Assembly (NCBI GenBank): GCA_016271365.2
Contig: CM057456.1
Coordinates: 613,123,501 to 613,187,500 of the forward strand
From: Neoceratodus forsteri
Lineage: Eukaryota > Chordata > Ceratodontiformes > Ceratodontidae
Direction: 5' to 3'
Length of the DNA: 64,000 nucleotides
Positions within the stretch are counted from its first letter, which is position 1; each line of letters starts with the position of its first letter. The translations under genes and the position numbers were made by a program. Below are positions 1-10,409 of the stretch, piece by piece. The notes below the pieces were generated by a model. It did no database searches. It saw only the letters and a program-made list of their open reading frames with translations, and was not told the DNA's origin.

Positions 1-1100
1 AAGATTTGGCAGCTATGGGTTGGCAGGAGATAGGAGGTAGAAGCAAGACTGGAACATCTGAAGGCTGGAGTCCCTGTACTGTGACAATGTAAAGGCATGG
101 CAGTGGGGGCTGCTGTGGTGGTGGCAGGACTGTGATGGGGCCCCTTGGAGGTAGAAGCTTCAAAGAGGTCAATTCTCATGTGGCACACTGCTGGAGGTAA
201 GGTTGAAGGGCTGCATTCTGGAATTCACTTTGTTGGGCCTGCCATGCCCATGTCTTGGGCAGAACCCATGTTAGACCCATGAAGGAATGCAGGGGGAAAG
301 TGTAACAGAAGGAGAGAGACGTTCACCAATCTTCATTTTTCTTTCAAGTCGCTTTGCAACCCACTATGGAGGGGGGAACAGCACTTGGTTTTTGGGCACC
401 TGGGAAAAGGGAAATGGAGCAGCCATGCTATAGGATTAGGCTGCATCAGGCCTTGGTTCCTATAAGGTCGGGAGGTGGGGAGGAGTTAGGTACTCCCCCT
501 GGGAATGGTGGTTAATAAAAACTAAGTTGTCAGGTACAAGCTTCGATTTCAGCTTGCAGATCTATGCGTGGATCCTGTTTCTGGTCTATTTTTCAAGGCC
601 TGTATAATCTAGTTGTTGGTGTCCTATAGTGCCTTTATGCCCTTCCTAATGCCATATTCTCTCAGCCCTATGGAGCTGCTTCATATATTTAATTTTATAA
701 ATCATTAATACCTGTAAATTAAATGGTGTTGTATTTCATTCTAACTGGTGTGTGTTGGGTTATTTAATGAACTAATTTAATAGTTCCCTCCAAGAAGGTT
801 TCCATCTCCTTTCCCACCCGTACCGGAGGGTGCAGCAGCATGTGGGTCAGCATCAGCCCAGTAAGATGAGGCTTGTTAGTGCTTGAAGTTCCACCTGCCA
901 GGCAAGGCCTGCATTTCCCTTTATCTCTGAAACTGTGTGCTGCTTACTGGAGGACTCTGGTTCTCTAACCCCCACATATTACCATTAGGGCCCCTAGACA
1001 GTTACAGGGAGGGTGGGGTTACACTGGAAAATAAAATACAAACCGGCTGTTCCTGTTTAATAACTTGTAGCCAAGAGGTCTCAATAAGTAAAACAGTGGG
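1..1100. other. no recognisable gene or element
   Basis: I see no protein similarity, RNA gene or repeat structure here. The stretch is mixed-composition intergenic DNA. The 97-residue open frame at 937-1230 has no recognisable domain and overlaps the start of a hairpin repeat, so it is not annotated as a gene. Confidence 0.5.
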
Positions 1101-1104
1101 TTTA

Positions 1105-1475
1105 CCAATTTTGTTATCAATTGGATGTTGTGACTTACTGTTTATCTGCCTGATCCTGCCTCCCTCCGCCCATCATCCCAATCATGGATATATCCTACAA
1201 GTCAAAACTGCTGCTGTCATCTTTAAGTAATTCAAACTTTATGTGCCTGCTTGGCACATACAGAGAGAATGGTAGGTTTTATTTATACACTACAGGATCC
1301 ATATCTGCAGTTGGCTACCATAAAGTCCACCACAGCTGACTGGAATTACATCAGTTGTGGAAGCTTGTGGGATATATCCAAGATTGCAATGCTGGATTGG
1401 GAAGGGGTTGGAGGAAGGTCAACCAGATAAGAAGTAAGCTACAAAACACAAGTGATAAAATAATCGGCCAGTCTG
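1105..1475. repeat. imperfect inverted repeat (hairpin, possible MITE)
   Basis: A left arm of about 105 bp (1105-1210) matches the reverse complement of 1352-1475. The clearest stretch is ATGGATATATCCTACAAG at 1183-1200, which pairs with CTTGTGGGATATATCCAA near 1364-1381; the flanking TTATCTG and CCTCC blocks pair in the same order. The arms differ by several substitutions and small gaps. I could not find a clean target duplication. A degraded miniature inverted-repeat DNA transposon is the likeliest explanation. Confidence 0.5.
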
Positions 1476-1497
1476 CTGAATTTGCTGATCGATACCT

Positions 1498-1700
1498 AGG
1501 GATGTAAGTTTGTCATGGATGAGGGTTTAATGACTCATTATTTATTCATGAAATCATTAGTAAACAGTAGTAAATGCTGTGGCACTGTCATCATTGCTAC
1601 ATTCTGATGACACTAGTGAAAGTCATGGAAGTCCTGAATAAAGATCAAACGTCATGGAATCAATGACTTGTATGACTGCCATGACAAACTTACATCCCCT
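1498..1700. mobile_element. hAT-like MITE, 203 bp
   Basis: The element begins AGGGATGTAAGTTT and ends with the reverse complement of the same motif, giving terminal inverted repeats of about 21 bp with one extra G at the right end. It is flanked by ATCGATACCT at 1488-1497 and ATTGATACCT at 1701-1710. That is a 10-base match with one difference and includes an 8-bp duplication of the size made by hAT transposases. There is no coding capacity, so movement would need a transposase supplied in trans. The hAT assignment rests on duplication size and is an inference. Confidence 0.7.
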
Positions 1701-1749
1701 ATTGATACCTTCTGCTCACAGTAAATTGAACAGAACCAGTTTTTTTCTC

Positions 1750-3258
1750 ACCCTTAAAGATCATTTGCAATGGTTTTTACATATTTTTTTAAAAAAAGCT
1801 TGAAAAGCTGAAATTCAAGTCCCTGTGTCATGATTAGTGTTTCCTGAAAATGTCATGCTGTTTGGTTTTGTAGTTTTCTTTAAATCAGCATTTGTTAACT
1901 TTCTCTGCAGTGGCTGTAAACAGTGGAGTTATTTCTGTCCTCTCTGTCAAGCTTAGAGAGCAATGACATCATTTTGGAGTAGTTTGCTGTTTCAGATATC
2001 CAGTCAGAGCAGCACTCTGTAGAGTTAATGGTCTGCTCAGCTTGCCAGGTTTCTTACAAACCCATGTCTCTGGTTTGTGTTTAGATAGATCAGCTAAGAA
2101 TCTATCATCTTCTTATAAAAAACTAATCATTTCAGTTTCAATGCTGAATTGAAGTAGTGGAAATCTTTGTGAGAAATCAGTTTGCCTATATCACAGCTCT
2201 CAATTCTTTCTAATCAGAACTCTTGATTTTTTTATAACTACTGTATATAACACAGGGCTGTTTAGTGACTATAAATCTAAATTTTGTTCATTCACAGAAA
2301 CAGTTTGTTTTTGATGTAGCCTTCATAAATACATTCATGTAAGAACCTTTTTTTTATGTCAGACTGACAAACAGGTGCCTGCCAAACTGCTACAGTATTT
2401 CAAGCACATGTACGGTCTGAACTCACAAATTTCAGTTCTTTGGCGGTTTCTGTGTGAAAATACATCATGTATGTGCATAACTAGAAACACTATATGGCAT
2501 CATAATGCACCGTGTCTCTACCCCACAGCTGAGGCAGCACCAGTCTACTGCCACCTGTCCCCTGCCCCACAAGCCCCCGCCTTCTGCTCCACATTCGAGG
2601 CTGCTGCACCCTGCTGCCCACTGCCTCCAACTACTGTCTAAAGAATCAGGGCTGCTGCACCCTGCCATCTCCTGCCCAAACAGTTGGGGTTGCTGCACCC
2701 TACTGCCCTCTCTCTCCACCACCCTCACAGTTAGGAACACTGCACCGGTTGCCCCTGTTCCTGTCTCCACAGTCTGGACTGCTGTGCTCTGCTAAGCCCT
2801 AGAGTGCTAGGTTCCTTGCCTCCACAGCTGGGGTTGTTGCACCATGCTGCCCTAGCCACCAGAGGTGGGGCTTTTGCTGCATCCTACTACCATCTTCCAT
2901 TGCCCCCAATGGGCAGGGTTGCTGCACCATGTGTAGCCCATCTCACAGTTAGTGCTGCAGTACCCTGATGCCCCCTGTGTCCTGCCCCACAGTCAAGACT
3001 TCTGCACCATGCTGTCCTCTATCCCCTGTCACCACAGACAGGACTGCTGCACCCTGCTCCTTTCTGTGCAGTTGGAGTTGCTGTGGCATGCTGTGCCCTA
3101 GAGCCCCATGCCTCTGCAGTTAGTCCTGCTGCACCATGCTGCCACTTGCCACAAGATTCAGGACATTTGCTGCACTCTATCACATGCCTCTACAGTTGAG
3201 ACAGTTGAACCCTGCTGTCCCCTGCCATCAGAGTCAGATCCTTAGCTACACTCTGCTG
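1750..3258 (+). repeat. left arm of giant foldback
   Basis: The outer part (1750-2500) is unique AT-rich sequence and the inner part (2520-3258) is minisatellite in the CTGCTGCACCCTGCTG orientation. Landmarks shared with the right arm include AAGCTGAAATTCAAGTCCC near 1806, the run around GTGTGAAAATACATCATG near 2452, and AGAGTCAGATCCTTAGCTAC near 3229. Divergence between arms is visible as scattered substitutions and short gaps. Confidence 0.8.
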
Positions 3259-4343
3259 AGACAGGAGCAGGTGGCAACAGGTGCAGTGTCCCTGACTGTG
3301 AGGGTGGGACATAGAGGGCAGCAGAGTGCAGCAACCCCTAATGTTTGGGAGGGGTGCAGCACAAGAGTAAGGGCATTTGCTGTACCCTGTCCCCTGCCTG
3401 TGGAGACAAGGGGCTCTGTGGTGCAGCAGGGCACAGTGGTGGCAGGGGACAGAGGACAGCATGGTGTAGAAGCCTTGACTGTGGGTCAGGACACAGGTGG
3501 GCTTTAGGGTACAGCAGCCCTGACAGTGGCACAGGGTGCTCATTATGCAGCAGTCCAGACCATTTGGGGCAATAGAAGTGCATAGCAGGGTTTAGCAGCC
3601 CCAACTGTGGACGCAGGGAGCATGAGACTCTAGGCTGTAGCACAGCAGCCCTGACTGTGGAGATAGGAACTGGGGCAATGGGATGCCATGACCCTGACTG
3701 TGAGGGTGGGGAGAGAAGGCAGCAGGGTGCAGCAGCTCTGAATGTTCGAGCAGGAAAGAAGGATGGCATCAGGATACAGCAGCCATGCCTGTTTGGGACA
3801 AGGGATGTGGGCAGCAGGGTGTAGCAAAGGATCTGACTCTAGTGAAAGGGGGACAGCAGGGTGCAACTGCCTGAACTGTGGAGGCATGCATTAGGGTGCA
3901 GCAAATGCCCTGAATCTTGTGGCAAGTGGCAGCATGATACAGCAGCCCAAATTGCAGAGGCATGGGGCTCTAGGGCACAGCAGGCCACAGCAACCCAACT
4001 GTGTAGAAGGGAGCAGGGTACAGCAGCGCTGTCTGTGGTGACAGGGGATGGAGGACAGCATGGTGCAGAATTCTCAACTGTGGTGCAGGATACAGGGGCA
4101 TCAGGGTACAGCAGCCCTGACTGTGAGATGGGGTACACATGGTGCAGCAGCTCTCCCAGTTTGGGCCAATGAAAGTAGGTTGCAGGATGCAGCAAAAGTC
4201 CCACCTCTGGTGGCTACGGCAGCATGGTGCAGCAGTCCCAGCTTTGGAGGCAGGGAACCTGGCACTCGAGGGCTTAGCAGAGCACAGCAGTCCTGACTGT
4301 GGAGACAGGAACAGGGGCAACAGGTGCAGCATCCCCAACTGTG
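2520..4343. repeat. GCAGCAGGGTGCAGC-type minisatellite with an orientation switch
   Basis: Degenerate units centred on GGGTGCAGCAGCCCTGACTG repeat irregularly about every 40-80 bp. From 2520 to about 3258 the motif reads as its complement (CTGCTGCACCCTGCTG); from about 3259 it reads GCAGCAGGGTGCAGC. The switch marks the turn of the foldback. A longer-range period is also visible: blocks beginning GGAGACAGGAACAGG or close variants recur near 3255, 3658 and 4299. Many overlapping open frames occur on both strands because the unit lacks frequent stops; none looks like a gene. The array resumes at 8939-9200 after the LINE. Confidence 0.8.
3812..4343 (-). repeat. right arm of giant foldback, inner part
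   Basis: This is the reverse complement of about 2733-3258. Examples are the block reading TGTGGTGACAGGGGATGGAG near 4034, which pairs with CTCTATCCCCTGTCACCACA near 3015, and CTAGGGCACAGCAGGCCACAG near 3971-3991, which pairs with the block around 3081-3101. The arm stops at AACTGTG (4337-4343), the target duplication of the inserted LINE. Confidence 0.75.
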
Positions 4344-5102
4344 CAACACGCAAATGCTCCGGTTCTTGTGAGGCAGTTTCCAGCTTGCCATTTCAGCTTT
4401 GCTGTGCCCCATAGAACTGCATCTACAGCTGTCTGCTAAAAGTAATTGTATTTCACCCACTGGAATCTGGTAAGTGAGGGGGCTACTGGGCGGTGGAGGC
4501 AGGTTGGCTGTAACTAGTGGCAGAGACTCTGGTTATAAAAGTGCAGCTGCACTAGCTGCTGCCCGTGGAGGGGCTGCATGCATGAGTGGCTCACACAGGA
4601 GTGGTGTGAGTCATTCTGTGTAAGTCCACCTGGGGAGGCCACAGAGAGGCATTTAAAAAATTATTTATTGTATATTGACTCAGAGTAGGAGAATTAGGGG
4701 TATTGACTATATTAAACTGAAATTGCTTAGTAAAGAAAGCTTTTTACAACACAGTTTTAGTTTATAATTGTGTGGGACAAAATGACAGGTTCTAAAGCAA
4801 CAGTATGTATGTGCTTGTTAACTTGTAGTTCAATTCTCTGGATGCTTCAGAACGTTCCAAATACCAAAGAAGATGGTAATTGTGTCATGGGTAATGCTTT
4901 TATGCCTTTTAAGCACAGAAAAAAGACATTTACAAATCATTTGCTGCTGTACCACTGTGGGATTGTATGTGCCCCCATTAATTTTAAATCTTAGCACAGC
5001 GGCATAAAGATTAAAATCAGTACCATTGATACAATATATTCAAAACTATTACATAAATCTTGGCTAGCCTATTGTTTATTTGCACAAATATCACTAATTT
5101 CG

Positions 5103-8100
5103 TTGAGGGGCTATAGAGAGAGAAATCCAGGGCCAGTACCATTAACACTTACCTCAGAGTTGCCTTGCTTAAAAGGTATAAAGATTACCCACTTAAATAC
5201 ACGGCGTTTAATTGCACATTATGATGAGCTGAAATTATGGGTGGACCGGGAACAATTTGACATGTTAACACTAAGTGAAACATGGCTAAAGAAAGCTATT
5301 GGAAATGATAGTATAGGCCTGGAAGGTTATACAATATACAGGTCAGACAGGAACAAAGGTACAGGAGGTGGAGTTTTGATTTACATTAGAGATTCTTTTG
5401 ACTCTGATCTAGTCACAGACTGTCATTTTAACCCTGCTGACTATTTAACAATAAAAAGGACTATGGGTGGTGGACAAGGTCCACACGTTTTTCTTACCTG
5501 TGCATACCTACCCCAAAAAACTGCTAAAACAGATACTGACTTATTAGAAGAAATATATATATTTTTTAGTTAATTTCTTTATCTGCCTGGTCCCTAGCAG
5601 TGATGCATCCTATCGGATTCCCCCAACCCTGTCCCCCGCTCACAGCCTTCTCCCATACAGTTGCCCCACAGCTTTCCCCCTGTGGTGGGGCAGTGGGGAT
5701 CCCTCAACCCTGCCTAACTCAGGATTCAGTGCTGGAAGGGTTACTGCCCATTCTGGGGGGGGGCGCCTGCAGGAACCGACCATCATTGTGCAGCACCAGT
5801 ACCCTTTTTCCTCCTGTAATTTTGGACCCCCCTAGTCGAGGCATGCAATGACGCCGCAAGGAGCAAGTGCGCGCGCTCCCGCGCGTGCTCTTCTGAGTGT
5901 CTGCCTCATCTACCCCCAATCTGTAGCTTTCAGTGTGCCAGCCTTGGCCTCCACCGGGGCCAGTCATGCTCCGAACTGCTGGTGTCCCCCCCTCCTTGGA
6001 GAAGGAGAGTAGCCCTATGGATGCTCGATCCCTCTCCTCCCCCGCTGACGCCCAGTGGCCCATGCTCATTCCTGAACACAGGTCGCTGGCGTAGCGTGAG
6101 GTAAGGCGACCAGCGCCTCAGCCTTCAGTGCCACCGGGCCAACTCATTAGAAGAAATATTAATGCTGAACAATAGCACAGAGCACATTATAACAGGAGAT
6201 TTTAACTTAGACTGAGCAAACTTGAAACAAACTGATAAAATAAGAAATTTCATTGCATCTAAAGGACATTACCAAATTATAAATTTGCAAACCAGGAAGA
6301 ATTATAAAACAATGGGTGGGGGATGTTAATTGACTGCATTTTGGTTAACAGGACAAATTATGTAAAAGCCTCAGGCATCCTAAATGATACCATTTCTGAT
6401 CATTGCCCTATATTCATGATTGGGGGGGAAAAAACATTCACTTAGAGAAGTTCAAGTTAGAGAAATTCAGTCATCAAAATCTAACAGAAGAAGTAATTAT
6501 TAGGGAGGTTTGTAAAATTGATTGGTCCCCTCTATTCTATCTTAATGATATGAACGAAGCCACAAATTACTTCACTGTGCAAATTTTTAAATATTGTTAA
6601 TACATTTGCAGCTAAGAAGAAGCATAGGGTAAAAACTAAATATACACCGTGGTTAACACAAAAAGTGTTGGATCTATTTAAAATTAGGCAGGCATTATGG
6701 AAACAATACAAAAAAAACAGGGTCTCTGATTTAAATAATTACCAGCACAGTAGAAATGTATGTAAATCAGAGATTAAAACAACAAAGCAAAAATGTTTAC
6801 AAAGCAGAACAACTAAAACATTTATTAAACCCTAAAAAATGTTGGGACTCTTTTAAGGATTTGTATACAACTAAGGATGCAGGTAAGATAAATAAGGTCT
6901 TTCATTATTGGTGAAAAAGTATTGGATACTGATCAAAAGGTGGAAAATGCATTTAATGAATTTTATATGGATATGAGCCAATACAAGAACCAGATAAACT
7001 TAAACTTTCAAAACATAGACTCTACGGATAAAGATCAATATACTAGTACACCATTACTGACCAAATTGGGTAACAGACACACATTTGCTTTCTTGAAAAT
7101 ATGTGAAAAGGAAGTTTATGACCTATTAGCCACCCTTAACGAAAATAAAGATTTGGGGGCTGACGAGTTACCGTTGAGACTATTAAAGATAGCTGCTAAA
7201 CCTCTGACTAAACCAGTTACTTATCTGTTCAATCTCTCATTATGTACTGACAAAATTCTAGACATGTGGAAAACTACTATAATTTCTCCCATTTTTATAT
7301 CAGGTGATAAGCATCAGGTCACTAATTACAGACCTATATCTGTATTATCAGCATTAGCAAAACTGCTAGAAAAAATTGTTACCAAACAACTAACTGAGTA
7401 TTTAGAGAAAAACTGTTTACTAAATGAAAATCAGTATGGGTTTAGAAGGGGGTACATCACGTCGACGGGCTTGGTCAGGTTAACTAGTGACATCTACAAT
7501 AACATGGAAAAAGGGCTATCAACAGGAGGGATTTTTGTTGACCTGACCAACTCCTTCAACCTGGTGGACCACCCTATTCTGATATCTAAGCTAAAACATC
7601 TAGGGGTAGGGGAGTATGCAATCCCATGGTTTGAGCATTATTTATCAGATAGAAGGCAGCAAGTAAAGATTGGTTCAGAAACATCAACCTTGAGACACAT
7701 TCACATTGGAGTTCCACAAGGATCAGTTCTGGGTCCACTCCTGTTCTCTGTCTATATAAATGACTTACCAGATATCTGTAATGATGCATCGGTTACTATG
7801 TATGTCGATGACACAGTGATTTACTGTGGAGCCAGAACAGAAGTGGATCTGGAATAAAACTACAGCCCATTTACTGGGACCTCCAAAATGGTCCGCGAAT
7901 AATAACATTTTGCTAAGTGAGAAAGAGACAGTTACAATGTTATTTGGTCTTACACGTACTCTAGAAGGAAACACTTTGAATATAATTGGAAGGAATGGTG
8001 TTAGGTTGGAGCAAGTAGGGGTGTTTATTTAGGTGTAATCTTAGACAGCAGTCTAACACTAAATGAACTTGTATCAAAAGTAATAAAAAAGTAAATAATA

Positions 8101-8654
8101 AACTGGGATTCGTATACAGAAACAAAAATTGTTTAACTGCACAGGCAAAACTAACAATAGCTAATCAAGTTTTGTTACCATAACTAGAATATAACAGTAT
8201 CTTATTAAAGAATGCACCTGAGGCTTTGTTTCACAAATATAGAGTAACCTTCAATAACATTATGAGGTTTGCAACAAGCTGCTTAAATAAAAGTGAACAC
8301 CATTGTAATTTGTACCACACCTTTGGGACTTTACCACCAAAACAGAGAGTTACTAAAACAGCATGCATGTTTCTGCATAAATTACTTCTAACACAGATTC
8401 CCTCAGTTCTGTTGAAAAACTTTCAGTGCACAAATTTTGTTAGAGCCCTGAGGGTGTCTACGATTAAACTATTGACAGAACAAAGAAGAAGCACACAAAT
8501 AGCCAATCATTCTATAATCAATTATGGTCCAAAAATTATTAATAATTTATCGCAAATGAACCTGGATATAAATAATAAAAATAGTGTTTTTAAGAGAACT
8601 TTAGAGAACTACTTGGATGACGCTTCTAGCTGTAAGTGTGATGGGGTCACATGA
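5103..8654 (+). pseudogene. LINE ORF2: apurinic endonuclease, reverse transcriptase (L2-like)
   Basis: The endonuclease part at 5103-5573 shows THLNTRRL, LSETWL and GGGVLIYIRD. It is cut by an insert and resumes at 6146 with ITGDFNLD, reaching the SDHCPIF motif near 6393. A linker region (YTPWLTQKVLDLF) follows near 6640. Reverse transcriptase is open from 6922 to 7857: YRPISVLSALAKLLEKIV, FVDLTNSFN, GVPQGSVLGPLLF and the catalytic YVDD at 7801-7812. A frameshift then leads into the C-terminal part (8226-8654), which has the FxTLPPKQR-type end region of such LINEs. The enzyme would nick the target and copy its own RNA there. Stops, frameshifts and the insert make this copy dead. Confidence 0.8.
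5557..6145. mobile_element. 589-bp GC-rich insert in the LINE, unclassified
   Basis: ATTAGAAGAAATAT occurs at 5543-5556 and at 6146-6159, a perfect 14-bp target duplication. The endonuclease reading frame is broken at exactly this point (LLEEI) and resumes after it (LMLNNS). The insert is far richer in G and C than the LINE and ends in GCGCCTCAGCCTTCAGTGCC. I see no matching terminal inverted repeats, no poly(A) on the plus strand and no protein similarity. A 14-bp duplication suggests retroposition by LINE machinery, perhaps of a SINE or a cellular RNA, but the family is unknown. The 116-residue minus frame (5719-6069) is not a recognisable protein. Confidence 0.75.
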
Positions 8655-8931
8655 TGAATCTTTTGTCAGGATTAACATTTTTTTAGCGGAGTCTTGTATG
8701 TAATGTGTGTTCTCTAATATTTTTATGAATAGAGGTATGTTGGACTATGATATTGTAAGTATTGTTAAAGATTATATGTTACAAGTTGTGTTTGTAAATT
8801 TTAATTTTATTACTATCATTCTGTTTGTATCTTTTGTACCCCCTTCCCCAGGCGTGGCTGAAAAAGAGTCTTCAGATCCAAGCCATCTTCCCAGTGAAAC
8901 TAACAAATGAATGAAATGAAAAATTAAATGA

Positions 8932-9956
8932 AACTGTGAGGGTAGGGGAGAGAGGGCAGCAGGGTGCAGCAACCAACCCCAACTGTCTGAGCAGGGGGCA
9001 ACAGGATGCAGCAGCCCTAATTCTTTAGGCAGGGGATGGAGGTAGCAGTGTGCACAGTCCCTGAATTAGTGGGAGAAGACAGTGGGCAGCAGGGTGCAGC
9101 AGCCTCAAATGTGAAGCAGAATGCAGGGGCTTGTGGGGCAGAGGACAGGTGGCAGTAGACTGGAGCTGCCTCAGCTGTGGGGCAGAGACACGGTGCATCA
9201 GGATGCCATATACTGTTTCTAGTTATACACATGCATGATGTATTTTCACACAGAAACCACAAAAGAACTGAAATTTGTGAGTTCAGACAGTACATGTGCT
9301 TGAAATACATTAGCAGTGTGTGACAGGCACCTGTTTGTTAATCTGTCATGAAAAACATGTTCTTACATGAATGTATTTGTGAAGGCTACATCAAAGACAA
9401 ACGGTTTCTGTGAATGAACAACATTTAGATTTATTTTATATTCATTAAACATCCCTGTGTTATATAGTTAGAAAAACATCAGAGTTTTGATTAGAAAGAA
9501 CTGAGAGCTGTGGTACAGAAAAGCTGATTTCTCACAGAGAAAGATTTCCACCACTTTAATTCAGCATTAAAACTGAAATGATCAGTTTTTTTATAAGATC
9601 ATAACATATTTTAAGCTGATCTATCTAAACACAAACCAGAGACTGGGTTTGTAAGAAACCTGGAGAGCTCAGCAAATCATTAACTCTACAGAGTACTGCT
9701 CTGACTGGAAATCTGAAACGGCAAGCTACTCCAGAATGATTTCATCGCTTTCTAAGCTTAACTGAGAGGATAGAAAGAATGCCACTGTTTTCAGTCACTG
9801 TAGAGCATGTTAACAAATGCTGATTTAAAGAAAACCACAAAACTAAACAGCATGAAATTTTCAGGAAACACTAATCATGATACAGGGACTTGAATTTCAG
9901 CTTCTCAAGCTTTTATTAAAAATATGTAAAAACCTTTGCACATGATCTTTACATTT
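8932..9956 (-). repeat. right arm of giant foldback, outer part
   Basis: This is the reverse complement of about 1750-2732. It starts with AACTGTGAGGG immediately after the LINE tail, runs through 260 bp of minisatellite and then through unique sequence. The match fades near 9956, where TAAAAACCTTTGCACATGATC pairs with the left-arm segment around 1757-1779. Confidence 0.8.
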
Positions 9957-10409
9957 TGGTTTTATTTTCCTTTTTGTGCTTTATTTAAAGAGCCACTAAC
10001 ACCTTGAAAAGAACTTTGAAAAACATAATATTTAGACACAAAGCAGCTTATATTTCTCATTAGCTTTGTATTCTTTATCCTCTGAGGTTATATGCATGAA
10101 AACGGGATATGTGCTCCTTGAGGGCTCCCCGACTCCTATTGCTTCATCCCAATCTGATGTCATATTACTCTACTTGTGACATCACACGTATTCCCATGAT
10201 GACAGACTGTAATATCACAATAGAGCATTATTATTTCAAGTAGGGAATAAGTTTATAGGCAGATGAACTCTAAAGGATACAGATCTTGTTTTTGAGGGAA
10301 TTTCTTCAGTAATAAATAATGTAGAGGAGAAATATATAGAGCTGTATGGAAGACATATGAAATATCAGCTGGATTGGGTCTAAATATTATGTTTTTCAAA
10401 GTTTTCCCA
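9957..10409. other. no recognisable gene or element
   Basis: AT-rich sequence between the foldback and an L1 remnant. I see no open frame with a recognisable domain and no repeat structure. Confidence 0.4.

Larger units (their letters stand above)
4344..8931 (+). mobile_element. L2-like LINE, near full length, with target duplication
   Basis: The element is bounded by AACTGTG at 4337-4343 and again at 8932-8938, so it retroposed into the foldback array. It ends in an AATGAATGAAATG-rich tail, like the short tandem tails of L2-clade LINEs. Its coding region (endonuclease, reverse transcriptase, C-terminal region) runs from about 5103 to 8654. About 760 bp precede it, including a 5' region with no similarity I recognise. 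Without the 589-bp insert and its duplicated target the LINE is close to 4.0 kb, plausible for a complete L2-type element. Frameshifts make it inactive as read. Confidence 0.8.
1750..9956. mobile_element. giant foldback (long inverted repeat) element, interrupted by a LINE
   Basis: About 1.5 kb of left arm (1750-3258) is the imperfect reverse complement of a right arm made of 3812-4343 plus 8932-9956. The two right-arm pieces are contiguous once the LINE at 4344-8931 and one copy of its AACTGTG target duplication are removed: the left-arm position that pairs with the junction is about 2732. The outer ~770 bp of each arm is unique sequence; the inner part is a GCAGCAGGGTGCAGC-type minisatellite. 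The spacer (3259-3811) holds more minisatellite. No transposase was found and no target duplication is evident at the outer ends. It could be a foldback transposon or a segmental inverted duplication. Confidence 0.75.

Noticed and set aside
3136..4460. Many overlapping 60-143-residue open frames on both strands
   Set aside because: They are cysteine- and alanine-rich translations of the minisatellite with no start or domain support.
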